Assembly: GCF_003947415.1 (NCBI RefSeq)
Contig: NZ_QHKL01000016.1
Coordinates: 1 to 50,572 of the forward strand
Origin: Amycolatopsis sp. WAC 01376
GTDB taxonomy: Bacteria; Actinomycetota; Actinomycetes; Mycobacteriales; Pseudonocardiaceae
DNA: 50,572 nucleotides
Reading direction: 5' to 3'
Shown: in pieces, positions 7,829-14,969 of the stretch
Position numbering within the stretch: position 1 is the stretch's first letter
Layout: each line of letters begins with the position of its first letter
Translations under genes and position numbers: made by a program
Notes under the pieces: generated by a model
Told to the model about the DNA's origin: nothing
Databases searched by the model: none
Seen by the model: the letters and a program-made list of their open reading frames with translations, nothing else

Positions 7829-8667
7829 CCGTGCTCGCCGGCTACCGGAACGCACCGACCAAGACCATCGACGTCGGCGGAACGACCTTCGCCTACCGCC
7901 GGCTCGGCCCGGAGCACGGCACTCCGGTGATCTTCCTCAATCACCTGGCCGCGGTGCTGGACAACTGGGACCCACGGGTCGTCGACGGCATCGCGGCGAA
8001 GCGCCCCGTGATCACCTTCGACAACCGCGGAATCGGTGCCTCGCAAGGTAAAACACCGCGCTCGGTGGCGGAGATGGCACGCGACGCCATCGCCTTCATC
8101 CGGGCATCGGGCCACGACGAGGTCGATCTGCTCGGCTTCTCGCTGGGCGGTTTCGTCGCCCAGGTGATCGCCGAAGAAGAACCGCGGCTCGTCCGCAGAA
8201 TGATCCTCGCCGGCACCGGCCCTGCCGGGGGCGCGGGCATCGACAAAGTCACTCCGATCACCCTCCTCGACACGCTGAAAGCCGCCCTGACCTTCAAGGA
8301 CCCGAAGGAGTACCTGTTCTTCACCCGCACGGCCGACGGCAAGGCGAAAGCGCGTCAGTTCGTGAACCGGCTGAAGGAACGCACCGAAGACCGCGACAAG
8401 CCCATCTCCGTCACGGCTTTCCGCAACCAGCTCAAGGCGATCCACCGCTGGGGACGCCGGCGGCCGTCGGATCTGACGGTGATCCGGCAGCCGGTCCTGG
8501 TGGCCAACGGTGACCAGGACCGGATGGTGCCGAGCCGCAATTCCGCCGACCTGGCCCGGCGGCTGCCGAACGGCCGGCTCGTCCTCTACCCCGATGCCGG
8601 GCACGGCGGCATCTTCCAGTACCACGCGGAGTTCGTCGACGAAGCCCTGAGGTTCCTCGACGCCTAG
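7825..8667 (+). CDS. Alpha/beta hydrolase
   Basis: The 280-residue alpha/beta-hydrolase fold protein has the nucleophile elbow GFSLGG with S106, an acid in NGDQDRMVP and the histidine in PDAGHGG. The oxyanion region is FLNHLAAVLDNWD. It is similar in outline to non-haem haloperoxidase or ester hydrolases of the TetR-linked SDR / MDR clusters. ATG 7825 overlaps the previous stop. The TAG stop is shared with the facing ArsR-ArsN fusion gene in CTAG at 8664-8667. The substrate is unknown; the operon context suggests hydrolysis of an ester or lactone related to the SDR and QOR reactions. Confidence 0.88.
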   Translation: MTVLAGYRNAPTKTIDVGGTTFAYRRLGPEHGTPVIFLNHLAAVLDNWDPRVVDGIAAKRPVITFDNRGIGASQGKTPRSVAEMARDAIAFIRASGHDEVDLLGFSLGGFVAQVIAEEEPRLVRRMILAGTGPAGGAGIDKVTPITLLDTLKAALTFKDPKEYLFFTRTADGKAKARQFVNRLKERTEDRDKPISVTAFRNQLKAIHRWGRRRPSDLTVIRQPVLVANGDQDRMVPSRNSADLARRLPNGRLVLYPDAGHGGIFQYHAEFVDEALRFLDA

Positions 8668-9509
8668 TTGACGGGGCTGCGGCGTTCGAGGAAGACGGTG
8701 TCGTGCCAGACGCCGTCGCGCTGGGCGATGCGTTCTCGGATGCCGACAGTGCGGTAACCGGCGCTGTGGTGCAGGGCGATGCCGGCCCGGTTGTCGGTGA
8801 AGATCGAGGTCTGCAAGGTCCACAACCCGGCCGCGTCAGCCTCAGTGACCTGCTTGAAGAGCAGCGCTTTCCCGACTCCGCGTCCGCGATGGTTTTCGGC
8901 GACGTAGACCGATGTCTCGGCGACTCCTTGGTAGCACTCGCGCTCCGAGACCGGGGTGGCCGCCGTCCAGCCGGCGACCTGCCCGTCGATCTCGGCGACC
9001 CACCGATGCCCGGTCAGCCATTTCGCGTCGAGAGCTTTCCTAGTCGGGACTTCGGTTTCGAAGGTGGCGAACCCGGTCGCGATGCCTTCACCGTAGATCC
9101 GGCGGACCGCGTCCCAAGCGTCGTCGCGAAGGGCTCGGATGGTGACGTCCTCCGGCACGTTGTCCGGGCAGCACGGACGCGGCGCGAGCAGGCCCATCAC
9201 CGCGTCGGCCGCGTGCGGGAGACCGCTGCAGCACGCCTGGTTGATCGTCACGACCGTGGCCGTGCCCTCTTTCCGCAGGTGAACGAAACCCACGTCAGCC
9301 AGTTTCCGTACGTGGTGGGAGCAGGTGGACTGACTGGTCCCGAGGATTTCGGTGAGCGCGCCGACGGTCAGGCCGCGGGGCGAGGTCGCGACGGCGTGCA
9401 GCAGCTTCACCCGCGTCGGCTCGGCCAGACAGGCGAACCACCCGGCATAGGTCGCGGCTTCGGGCTCAGGCAGGAGACCGGCGAGGGGAACGGGTACGAC
9501 CGTCGTCAT
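8664..9509 (-). CDS. ArsR-ArsN fusion: arsenite-responsive repressor plus GNAT N-acetyltransferase
   Basis: The 281-residue protein joins two usually separate proteins. Residues 15-110 form an ArsR winged helix (LAEPTRVKLLHAV, GTSQSTCSHHVRKLADVGFV) followed by NQACCSGLPHAADAVMGLL. The cysteine pairs C93/C94 and C113/C114 lie where AfArsR-type repressors bind As(III). Residues 120-275 form a GNAT domain of the ArsN / phosphinothricin-acetyltransferase type (RRIYGEGIATGFATFET; CoA loop NHRGRGVGKALL). ArsN1 enzymes are known to acetylate arsinothricin, so this protein may both sense trivalent arsenic and detoxify such a glutamate analogue; that is inference. It is divergent from a flavoprotein, with ATCGA-rich operators in between. 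Confidence 0.85.
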   Translation of the reverse strand: MTTVVPVPLAGLLPEPEAATYAGWFACLAEPTRVKLLHAVATSPRGLTVGALTEILGTSQSTCSHHVRKLADVGFVHLRKEGTATVVTINQACCSGLPHAADAVMGLLAPRPCCPDNVPEDVTIRALRDDAWDAVRRIYGEGIATGFATFETEVPTRKALDAKWLTGHRWVAEIDGQVAGWTAATPVSERECYQGVAETSVYVAENHRGRGVGKALLFKQVTEADAAGLWTLQTSIFTDNRAGIALHHSAGYRTVGIRERIAQRDGVWHDTVFLERRSPVN

Positions 9510-9519
9510 GCGACCCAGT

Positions 9520-9597
9520 ATCGACCAGAATCGATGGTTGCGTCAATCGACGACGGTCGATACATTCCCTGCATCGGTTCAATCGAGCCGGATCGAT
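9520..9597. promoter_or_regulatory. Cluster of ATCGA half-sites, candidate ArsR operators and divergent promoter
   Basis: Between the ArsR-ArsN start (9509) and the flavoprotein start (9612), the motif ATCGA or its complement occurs at 9520, 9530, 9546, 9557, 9582 and 9592. ATCGA (9546-9550) and TCGAT (9557-9561) form an inverted repeat with a 6-bp spacer. Another near-palindrome combines AATCGA at 9581 with ATCGAT at 9592. Such AT-poor palindromes are plausible ArsR sites; binding is inferred from position. Confidence 0.5.
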
Positions 9598-9611
9598 GAA
9601 AGGTGCATGGG

Positions 9612-10949
9612 ATGAACGAGCTGCCTGTCGTGGTGATCGGAGCGGGACCGGTGGGGCTGGCGGCCGCCGCCGAACTGGTGGAGCGGGGTTTCGAGCCACT
9701 GGTGCTGGAGCGTGGCGCGCGGGCCGGAGCGGATGTGGCCGAGTGGAACCACGTGCGGTTGTTCTCACCGTGGTCCGAACTCGTCGCCCCCGCGGCCGGG
9801 CGGCTGCTGGAGAAGACCGGCTGGACCCGGCCCGACGGCGAGACGTATCCGACGGGTTCGGAGTGGGCCGGCCTGTATTTGCGCCCGCTCGCCGCGGCGC
9901 TCGGTGACCGGGTGCGTTTCGGCGCCGAGGTGATCGGGGTGGCACGCCGAGGACGCGACCGGGTCGTGGACAGCGGCCGGGACGAAGAACCGTTCACGGT
10001 CCACGTTCGCGCCGCCGACGGCTCGGAAGAGCGCGTCACCGCCCGGGCGGTGGTCGACGCCTCCGGGACCTGGTCGACGCCGAATCCCCTTGGCGGCGAA
10101 GGACTTCCCGCCGTCGGCGAACGGTCGGCGGCGGACCGGATCGCCTACCGCGTCCCGGACCTGGGCGACGAGACCGTGCGGGCACGGTATGCGGGCAAGC
10201 ATGTGGTGGTCGCGGGCAGCGGGCATTCGGCGTTGACGGCGTTGGTCGCGTTGTCCGGCCTGGCGGACGACGGCACGCGGATCAGCTGGGTGCTCCGCCG
10301 CGGCGCGGTCGGCAACACCTTCGGCGGCGGCGACGCCGACCAGCTCCCGGCGCGGGGCGCGCTCGGCCTGCGGGCGCGGGCGGCGGTCGAGTCCGGGCAG
10401 ATCACGGTGGTGACCGGGTTCCGCACCGACGTCGTCGAACGCGACACCGGCGGACGGCTGACCTTGATCTCCTCTGGCGGACAGCGGATCGAGCAGGTCG
10501 ACGAGGTCGTGACCCTGTCCGGTTTCCGGCCCGACCTGACCTGGCTGTCGGAGATCCGGCTCGAGCTGGACCCGACGTTGCAGGCACCGGTCGCGCTCGC
10601 GCCGCTGATCGACCCGAACGTCCACTCGTGCGGAACCGTGTATCCGCACGGCGCCAAGGAACTCGCGCATCCGGAGAAGGACTTCTACCTGGCCGGGATG
10701 AAGAGCTACGGCCGCGCGCCGACCTTCCTGGCGATGACCGGCTACGAGCAGGTGCGCAGCATCGCCGCCCAGCTGGCCGGAGACCACGAGGCGGCCGCGC
10801 GAGTCGAATTGCGGATGGCCGAGACCGGCGTCTGCGGCGGCGCCGGCCTGTTCGACGAGCCGGACGACGCACCGGCCGCCGGTGGCTGCTGCGCGACACC
10901 GGAGCCGGAAGTCCTCACCCTGTCCGCGCCATCGGCCGCCGTGCGCTGA
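9612..10949 (+). CDS. FAD/NAD(P)-dependent oxidoreductase of the arsenic island (ArsO-like flavin monooxygenase)
   Basis: The 445-residue flavoprotein has an N-terminal FAD-binding VIGAGPVGLAAAAEL (residues 7-21), a second dinucleotide fold with VVAGSGHSAL near 200, and the family-typical TLSGFRPD. Its overall build resembles the thioredoxin-reductase / flavin-monooxygenase superfamily, to which ArsO belongs. The C-terminal tail carries CGGAG and GGCCATPEP, and vicinal cysteines are a likely As(III) or thiol contact. ATG 9612 is preferred because AAGG at 9600-9603 is well spaced; the in-frame GTG at 9603 overlaps that site. It is divergent from the ArsR-ArsN fusion. The exact substrate (trivalent arsenical or NADPH-linked thiol chemistry) is not proven. 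Confidence 0.75.
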   Translation: MNELPVVVIGAGPVGLAAAAELVERGFEPLVLERGARAGADVAEWNHVRLFSPWSELVAPAAGRLLEKTGWTRPDGETYPTGSEWAGLYLRPLAAALGDRVRFGAEVIGVARRGRDRVVDSGRDEEPFTVHVRAADGSEERVTARAVVDASGTWSTPNPLGGEGLPAVGERSAADRIAYRVPDLGDETVRARYAGKHVVVAGSGHSALTALVALSGLADDGTRISWVLRRGAVGNTFGGGDADQLPARGALGLRARAAVESGQITVVTGFRTDVVERDTGGRLTLISSGGQRIEQVDEVVTLSGFRPDLTWLSEIRLELDPTLQAPVALAPLIDPNVHSCGTVYPHGAKELAHPEKDFYLAGMKSYGRAPTFLAMTGYEQVRSIAAQLAGDHEAAARVELRMAETGVCGGAGLFDEPDDAPAAGGCCATPEPEVLTLSAPSAAVR

Positions 10950-10954
10950 CCCGG

Positions 10955-11221
10955 TCACCCGTCGTCGGCGTCCAGCGAGGTCTGGATGCCGGCGACCGCG
11001 GCCCGCGCGGTCATGCCGACACCGATGATCGTGACAGTGGGGCGGAACCCGTGCACCAGATGACCGCGTCGGCGTGCTGACGGGTGCCGTCTGTCCTCAC
11101 AGGACCCCCGCACCCGTCGGCTGACGGAGCTACGCCACCTTTGCCCTACCCCTCAATAACAGCCCGCGGCGAGGCCGGCCTGTCCCCCGCCGATGACCAC
11201 TACCCGCGCGGCTCCGGTCAC
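10955..11221 (-). pseudogene. Remnant of a second ArsO-like flavoprotein with a large internal deletion
   Basis: On the minus strand a GTG at 11221 overlaps the acr3 stop (GTGA) and begins a protein with the FAD motif VVVIGGGQAGLAAG, but it stops after 22 codons at 11153. Further on, 11060-10955 encodes pieces of the C-terminus of the same kind of protein: DAVIWCTG in one frame and, after a shift, IIGVGMTARAAVAGIQTSL in another, ending at TGA 10955-10957. The middle 300 or so residues are gone. The start coupling shows that the original operon was arsC-acr3-arsO. Confidence 0.7.
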
Positions 11222-12297
11222 TCCGCGGTCCAGCGTTTCCGCAGCCAGAGGCTCACATAGACCAGCGCGACCAGCACGGGCACCTCGATCAGCGGCCCGA
11301 CCACCCCGGCGAGCGCCTGCCCCGACGTCACGCCGAAGACGCCGATGGCGACGGCGATCGCGAGCTCGAAGTTGTTGCCCGCGGCCGTGAACGCCAGTGT
11401 CGTGGTGCGCTCGTACGACAGACCCGAAGCCTTGCCCAGCAGATAGCCGCCGACCCACATGATCGCGAAGTACACCAGCAGCGGCAGCGCGATCCGGGCG
11501 ACGTCGAACGGGCGGGAGGTGATGTTGTCACCTTGCAGGGCGAACAGGATCACGATGGTGAACAACAGGCCGTAGAGCGCGATCGGACCGATCTTCGGCA
11601 GGAACTTGCCCTCGTACCAGTCGCGGCCCTTGCTCCGCTCCCCGATGCGGCGGGAAAGGTATCCGGCGGCGAGCGGGATACCGAGGAAGATGACGACGCT
11701 GAGCGCGATCTCCCACGGCGAGAAGTCGACGCTGGTGGTGTCGAGACCGAGCCATCCCGGAAGCAGGTCGAGGTAGAACCAGCCGAGCACGCCGAACATG
11801 ATCACCTGGAAGACCGAGTTCAGCGCGACCAGCACCGCCGCCGCCTCGCGGTCACCGCAGGCGAGGTCGTTCCAGATGATCACCATCGCGATGCAGCGGG
11901 CGAGACCGACGATGATCAGCCCGGTCCGGTACTCGGGCAGATCGGGCAACATCAGCCACGCCAGCGCGAACATCAGCGCCGGACCGAGAATCCAGTTCAG
12001 CACCAAGGAAAGCACCATCGTGCGCTTGTCCTTGGTCACGGTGTCGAGCTTGTCGTAGCGGACCTTCGCCAGCACCGGGTACATCATCAGCAGCAGCCCG
12101 AGCGCGATCGGCAGCGACACCTGCCCGATCTTCACCGCGTCCAGCACACCCTGCAGACCGGGGATCACGCTGCCCAACAGCAGTCCTGCCCCCATCGCGA
12201 CGATGATCCAGACCGGGAGAAACCGGTCCAGAAAGGACAGTTTGTGCAGGACGTCGGCATCGGCCGGGGAACCGGCCTTGTCGGCGGTTTGAGTCAC
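11218..12297 (-). CDS. acr3: ACR3-family arsenite efflux permease
   Basis: The 359-residue inner-membrane carrier has about ten hydrophobic helices and expels As(OH)3 using the proton-motive force. Family marks are the conserved cysteine in GLARCIAMVIIWN (C135), the GNNFELAIAVAIGVFG helix with its conserved Asn and Glu, and the VGPLIEVPVLVALVYVSLW end. The start is the GTG at 12297, with GGAG a few bases upstream. It lies 33 bases downstream of arsC on the same strand and its stop overlaps the start of the deleted flavoprotein gene. Length and motifs are normal, so the pump should be functional. Confidence 0.93.
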   Translation of the reverse strand: MTQTADKAGSPADADVLHKLSFLDRFLPVWIIVAMGAGLLLGSVIPGLQGVLDAVKIGQVSLPIALGLLLMMYPVLAKVRYDKLDTVTKDKRTMVLSLVLNWILGPALMFALAWLMLPDLPEYRTGLIIVGLARCIAMVIIWNDLACGDREAAAVLVALNSVFQVIMFGVLGWFYLDLLPGWLGLDTTSVDFSPWEIALSVVIFLGIPLAAGYLSRRIGERSKGRDWYEGKFLPKIGPIALYGLLFTIVILFALQGDNITSRPFDVARIALPLLVYFAIMWVGGYLLGKASGLSYERTTTLAFTAAGNNFELAIAVAIGVFGVTSGQALAGVVGPLIEVPVLVALVYVSLWLRKRWTAE

Positions 12298-12330
12298 GGG
12301 CTGGTCTCCAGAAAGTGTGGAAGGTGAGGG

Positions 12331-12735
12331 TCAGGCGTCGAGGATTTCGGCGACCAGGCCGCGGACCCGTCGGTCGATCTCGTCGCGGATCGGGCGAACG
12401 GCCTCCACGCCCTGACCGGCCGGGTCCTCCAGCGGCCAGTCGAGATACCGCTTGCCGGGGAACACCGGGCAGGTGTCGCCGCAACCCATGGTGATCACCA
12501 CATCGGAGGCTTCGACGTCCTCTGTGGACAGTTTGCTCGGCACCTCGGCGGTGATGTCCAGGCCCCATTCGGCCAGCGCCGCGGCGGCGGCCGGGTTCAC
12601 CTTCTCCGCGGGCTCGGAACCCGCGGACCGGACGGCGATGCGCCCGAGGGAGTAGTGCTGCAACAACGCGGCGGCCATCTGCGAGCGGCCGGCGTTGTGC
12701 ACGCAGACGAACAACACCTCGGGCGTGCGGGTCAT
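12331..12735 (-). CDS. arsC: Arsenate reductase, low-molecular-weight phosphatase type
   Basis: This 134-residue protein has the LMW-PTP fold. The P-loop CVHNAGRSQ gives nucleophile C11 and R17. A later GCGDTCPVFPGKR supplies C85 and C89, the pair used in thioredoxin- or mycothiol-linked ArsC enzymes to relay the disulfide. It reduces As(V) to As(III) for export by the downstream ACR3. The real start is ATG 12735; the longer open frame extends into the promoter region. It is divergent from arsR, whose candidate operator lies at 12784-12815. Confidence 0.93.
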   Translation of the reverse strand: MTRTPEVLFVCVHNAGRSQMAAALLQHYSLGRIAVRSAGSEPAEKVNPAAAAALAEWGLDITAEVPSKLSTEDVEASDVVITMGCGDTCPVFPGKRYLDWPLEDPAGQGVEAVRPIRDEIDRRVRGLVAEILDA

Positions 12736-12783
12736 ACCCGTTTCCTTTCGCCGGTCCCTGACTGAATCGAAGTATGCCGATGC

Positions 12784-12815
12784 AATTGAAGAGCTTGGAT
12801 CGAGCTTTGTCAATT
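12784..12815. promoter_or_regulatory. Candidate ArsR operator between arsC and arsR
   Basis: AATTGAAGAGCT (12784-12795) and AGCTTTGTCAATT (12803-12815) form a near-palindrome around TGGATCG; the outer AATTGA / TCAATT arms are perfect. It sits in the 127-base gap between divergent arsC and arsR, the usual place for an autoregulating ArsR site. Its sequence differs from the ATCGA cluster before the ArsR-ArsN fusion, suggesting two distinct circuits. Confidence 0.55.
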
Positions 12816-12862
12816 CAGTGGGTAAGGTGGCTTCTGCGGACGTCAGCAGCGAAGGAGGCCCC

Positions 12863-13264
12863 GTGGCGAGCGAGAACGGCCGTACCCGGAAACCGGTCGC
12901 GGTGACCCTGCTGATGGCCGAACCCGCCGCGGTCGTCGACCCCGGCGACGCCGAGGCGGCGGCGAAGCTCTTCAAGGCGCTGTCGGACCCGGTGCGGATC
13001 CGTCTGCTGTCGCTGGTGCGGTACTCCCCCGGCGGCGAGGCGTGCTTCTGCGACCTGGCCGAGGAGTTCGACATGCCCCAGCCGTCGCTCAGCCATCACC
13101 TGCGTGTGCTGGTCTCCGCCGGCATCCTCGAGCGGGAGCGGCGCGGCACCTGGAGCTGGTACACCGTCGTCCCCGAACCGCTCGAAACCCTCGAAAGCCT
13201 GCTCCGCTCAGGCGGCCCGCTCGCCGATCGACCGGCCCGTCTCTCCGGGACGGCATGTCAGTGA
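12863..13264 (+). CDS. arsR: ArsR-family arsenic-responsive repressor
   Basis: The 133-residue winged-helix protein contains AAKLFKALSDPVRIRLLSLV, the metal-site motif EACFCDLAEEF with C61 and C63 (equivalent to the ELCVCDL of ArsR/SmtB proteins), then MPQPSLSHHLRVLVSAG as recognition helix and RRGTWSWYTVV as wing. GTG 12863 is chosen because GAAGGAGG at 12851-12858 lies 4-5 bases ahead; the open frame upstream is only the promoter. It likely represses arsC-acr3 and itself. Its 3' end overlaps the convergent SulP gene by 7 bases. Confidence 0.9.
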   Translation: MASENGRTRKPVAVTLLMAEPAAVVDPGDAEAAAKLFKALSDPVRIRLLSLVRYSPGGEACFCDLAEEFDMPQPSLSHHLRVLVSAGILERERRGTWSWYTVVPEPLETLESLLRSGGPLADRPARLSGTACQ

Positions 13265-14733
13265 CCGCCGGAGAGTTTCGCGTGCATGCGGGCACTGTGC
13301 TTGTTCAGCCCGACGATCTCGACGGCCTTGCCCCGTGACTCGTATTTGGTGCTGATCGCGTCGAGTGCGGCGACGGTGGAGGCGTCCCAGATATGGGCGT
13401 CCGTGAGGTCGATGACGACCCTCTCCGGGTCGTTCGCGTAGTCGAACTGGTAGACCAGGTCGTTGCTGGACGCGAAGAACAGCTCGCCGGTGACGGCGTA
13501 CACGACCTGGGTGCCGTCCGGATCGACCACGGCGGTCACCTCGACCAGGTGCGCGACCCGGCGCGCGAAGATCACCATCGCGGTGATCGAGCCGACCACC
13601 ACGCCGATGGCGAGGTTGCCGGTGGCCACCACGACGGCCACGGTGACGACCATGACGATGATCTCGCCCCACGGCATCCGCCTGAGCGTGGCCGGGGAGA
13701 CACTGTGCCAGTCGAAGGTGCCGAACGCGACCAGCACCATCACGGCCACCAGGGCCGCCATCGGGATCTGTGAGACCAGCGGACCGAAGACGATGCACAG
13801 GATCATCAGGAACGCCCCGGCCAGGAACGTCGACAAGCGGGTCCGGGCACCGGCGGTCTTCACGTTGATCATGGTCTGACCGATCATCGCGCAGCCACCC
13901 ATGCCACCGAAGAAGCCGGTCACGATGTTCGCGACGCCTTGTCCGATCGCCTCACGGGTCTTGTTGGAACGCGTGTCGGTGATGTCGTCGACCAGCTTCG
14001 CGGTCATCAACGACTCCATCAGCCCCACCAGCGCGAACGCCAGCGCGTACGGCGCGAGCAACGCGAGCGTGCCGAACGTGAACGGCACCTCCGGAACGCC
14101 GGGCGACGGCAGCGACGACGGCAGCGCGCCCTTGTCCCCCACGGTCGGAACCGCGATACCGGCGGCGATCGTCAGCACCGTCAAGGCCACGATGGACACC
14201 AGCGGCGCCGGAACCACCTTGGTCAGCTTCGGGAACAGCACCATGAGCACGAGCCCACCGGCGAACAGCGGGTACACCGGCCACGGCACGTCGATCAGCT
14301 CCGGCACCTGCGCCAGGAAGATCAAGATCGCCAGCGCGTTGACGAACCCGACCATCACGCTGCGCGGCACGAACCGCATCAGCTTGGCCACGCCCAGCGA
14401 GCCGAGCACGATCTGGAACAGGCCACCCAGGATCACCGTGGCGATCAGGTAGCTCAGCCCGTGCTCACGGGCCAGTGGCGCGACCACGAGCGCGATCGCC
14501 CCGGTCGCGGCGGAGATCATCGCCGACCGTCCGCCCACGATCGAGATCACCACCGCCATGGTGAACGACGCGAACAGCCCGACGCTCGGGTCCACACCCG
14601 CGATGATCGAGAAGGAGATCGCCTCCGGGATCAACGCGAGCGCGACCACGAGACCGGCGAGGATTTCGGTACGGGCGACCTTGGGCGACAACCACGACGG
14701 GCGCGTGAACAACCGGGTCACGAGACTCGACAC
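13258..14733 (-). CDS. SulP-family anion transporter with STAS domain
   Basis: This membrane protein of about 491 residues belongs to the SLC26/SulP group. The N-terminal TM region includes LAGLVVALALIPEAISFSII and a PSVGLFASFTMAVV re-entrant helix; ten to twelve helices follow. The cytoplasmic STAS domain occupies about residues 390-490 (VVYAVTGELFFASSNDLVYQF, VVIDLTDAHIWDASTVAALD). Members carry sulfate, bicarbonate or dicarboxylates, and the substrate here is not predictable. The start is uncertain: GTG 14733 (VSSLVTRLF) has AGG about ten bases ahead, while GTG 14766 is an alternative. It converges with arsR, so any arsenic role would be coincidental. Confidence 0.85.
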   Translation of the reverse strand: MSSLVTRLFTRPSWLSPKVARTEILAGLVVALALIPEAISFSIIAGVDPSVGLFASFTMAVVISIVGGRSAMISAATGAIALVVAPLAREHGLSYLIATVILGGLFQIVLGSLGVAKLMRFVPRSVMVGFVNALAILIFLAQVPELIDVPWPVYPLFAGGLVLMVLFPKLTKVVPAPLVSIVALTVLTIAAGIAVPTVGDKGALPSSLPSPGVPEVPFTFGTLALLAPYALAFALVGLMESLMTAKLVDDITDTRSNKTREAIGQGVANIVTGFFGGMGGCAMIGQTMINVKTAGARTRLSTFLAGAFLMILCIVFGPLVSQIPMAALVAVMVLVAFGTFDWHSVSPATLRRMPWGEIIVMVVTVAVVVATGNLAIGVVVGSITAMVIFARRVAHLVEVTAVVDPDGTQVVYAVTGELFFASSNDLVYQFDYANDPERVVIDLTDAHIWDASTVAALDAISTKYESRGKAVEIVGLNKHSARMHAKLSGGH

Positions 14734-14969
14734 AGACCGACGACCTGACCTCTCTAGCGCGATCACTGCCACGGCGCGCTGAAAGCTTGATGAGCACTGA
14801 ACGTTAGTCGAGCGAATCACCGCGGGACCGAACCTCCCCCGCCGAATGAGGCCGTGATCACGTCGGCGGCCACGGCGGCCGGGCAACCCCGGTTTCGGAC
14901 GAGGAAGGCCGGTGAGGTGAACTGGACCCAGCGGCAGACGCTGATGATCGCAGTCCGGAGGAGTCGAGT

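Noticed and set aside
9765..10958. Minus-strand frame opposite the flavoprotein
   Set aside because: It shows the same shadow composition (RR, QQ, DR runs) and lies over a well-supported flavin enzyme.
11153..11458. A 101-codon frame over the end of acr3
   Set aside because: Only its last 22 codons are meaningful (flavoprotein start); the rest is a shadow of acr3.
12695..12862. Longer ArsR start
   Set aside because: This stretch is the arsC-arsR promoter with the inverted repeat; the ribosome site GAAGGAGG supports GTG 12863.
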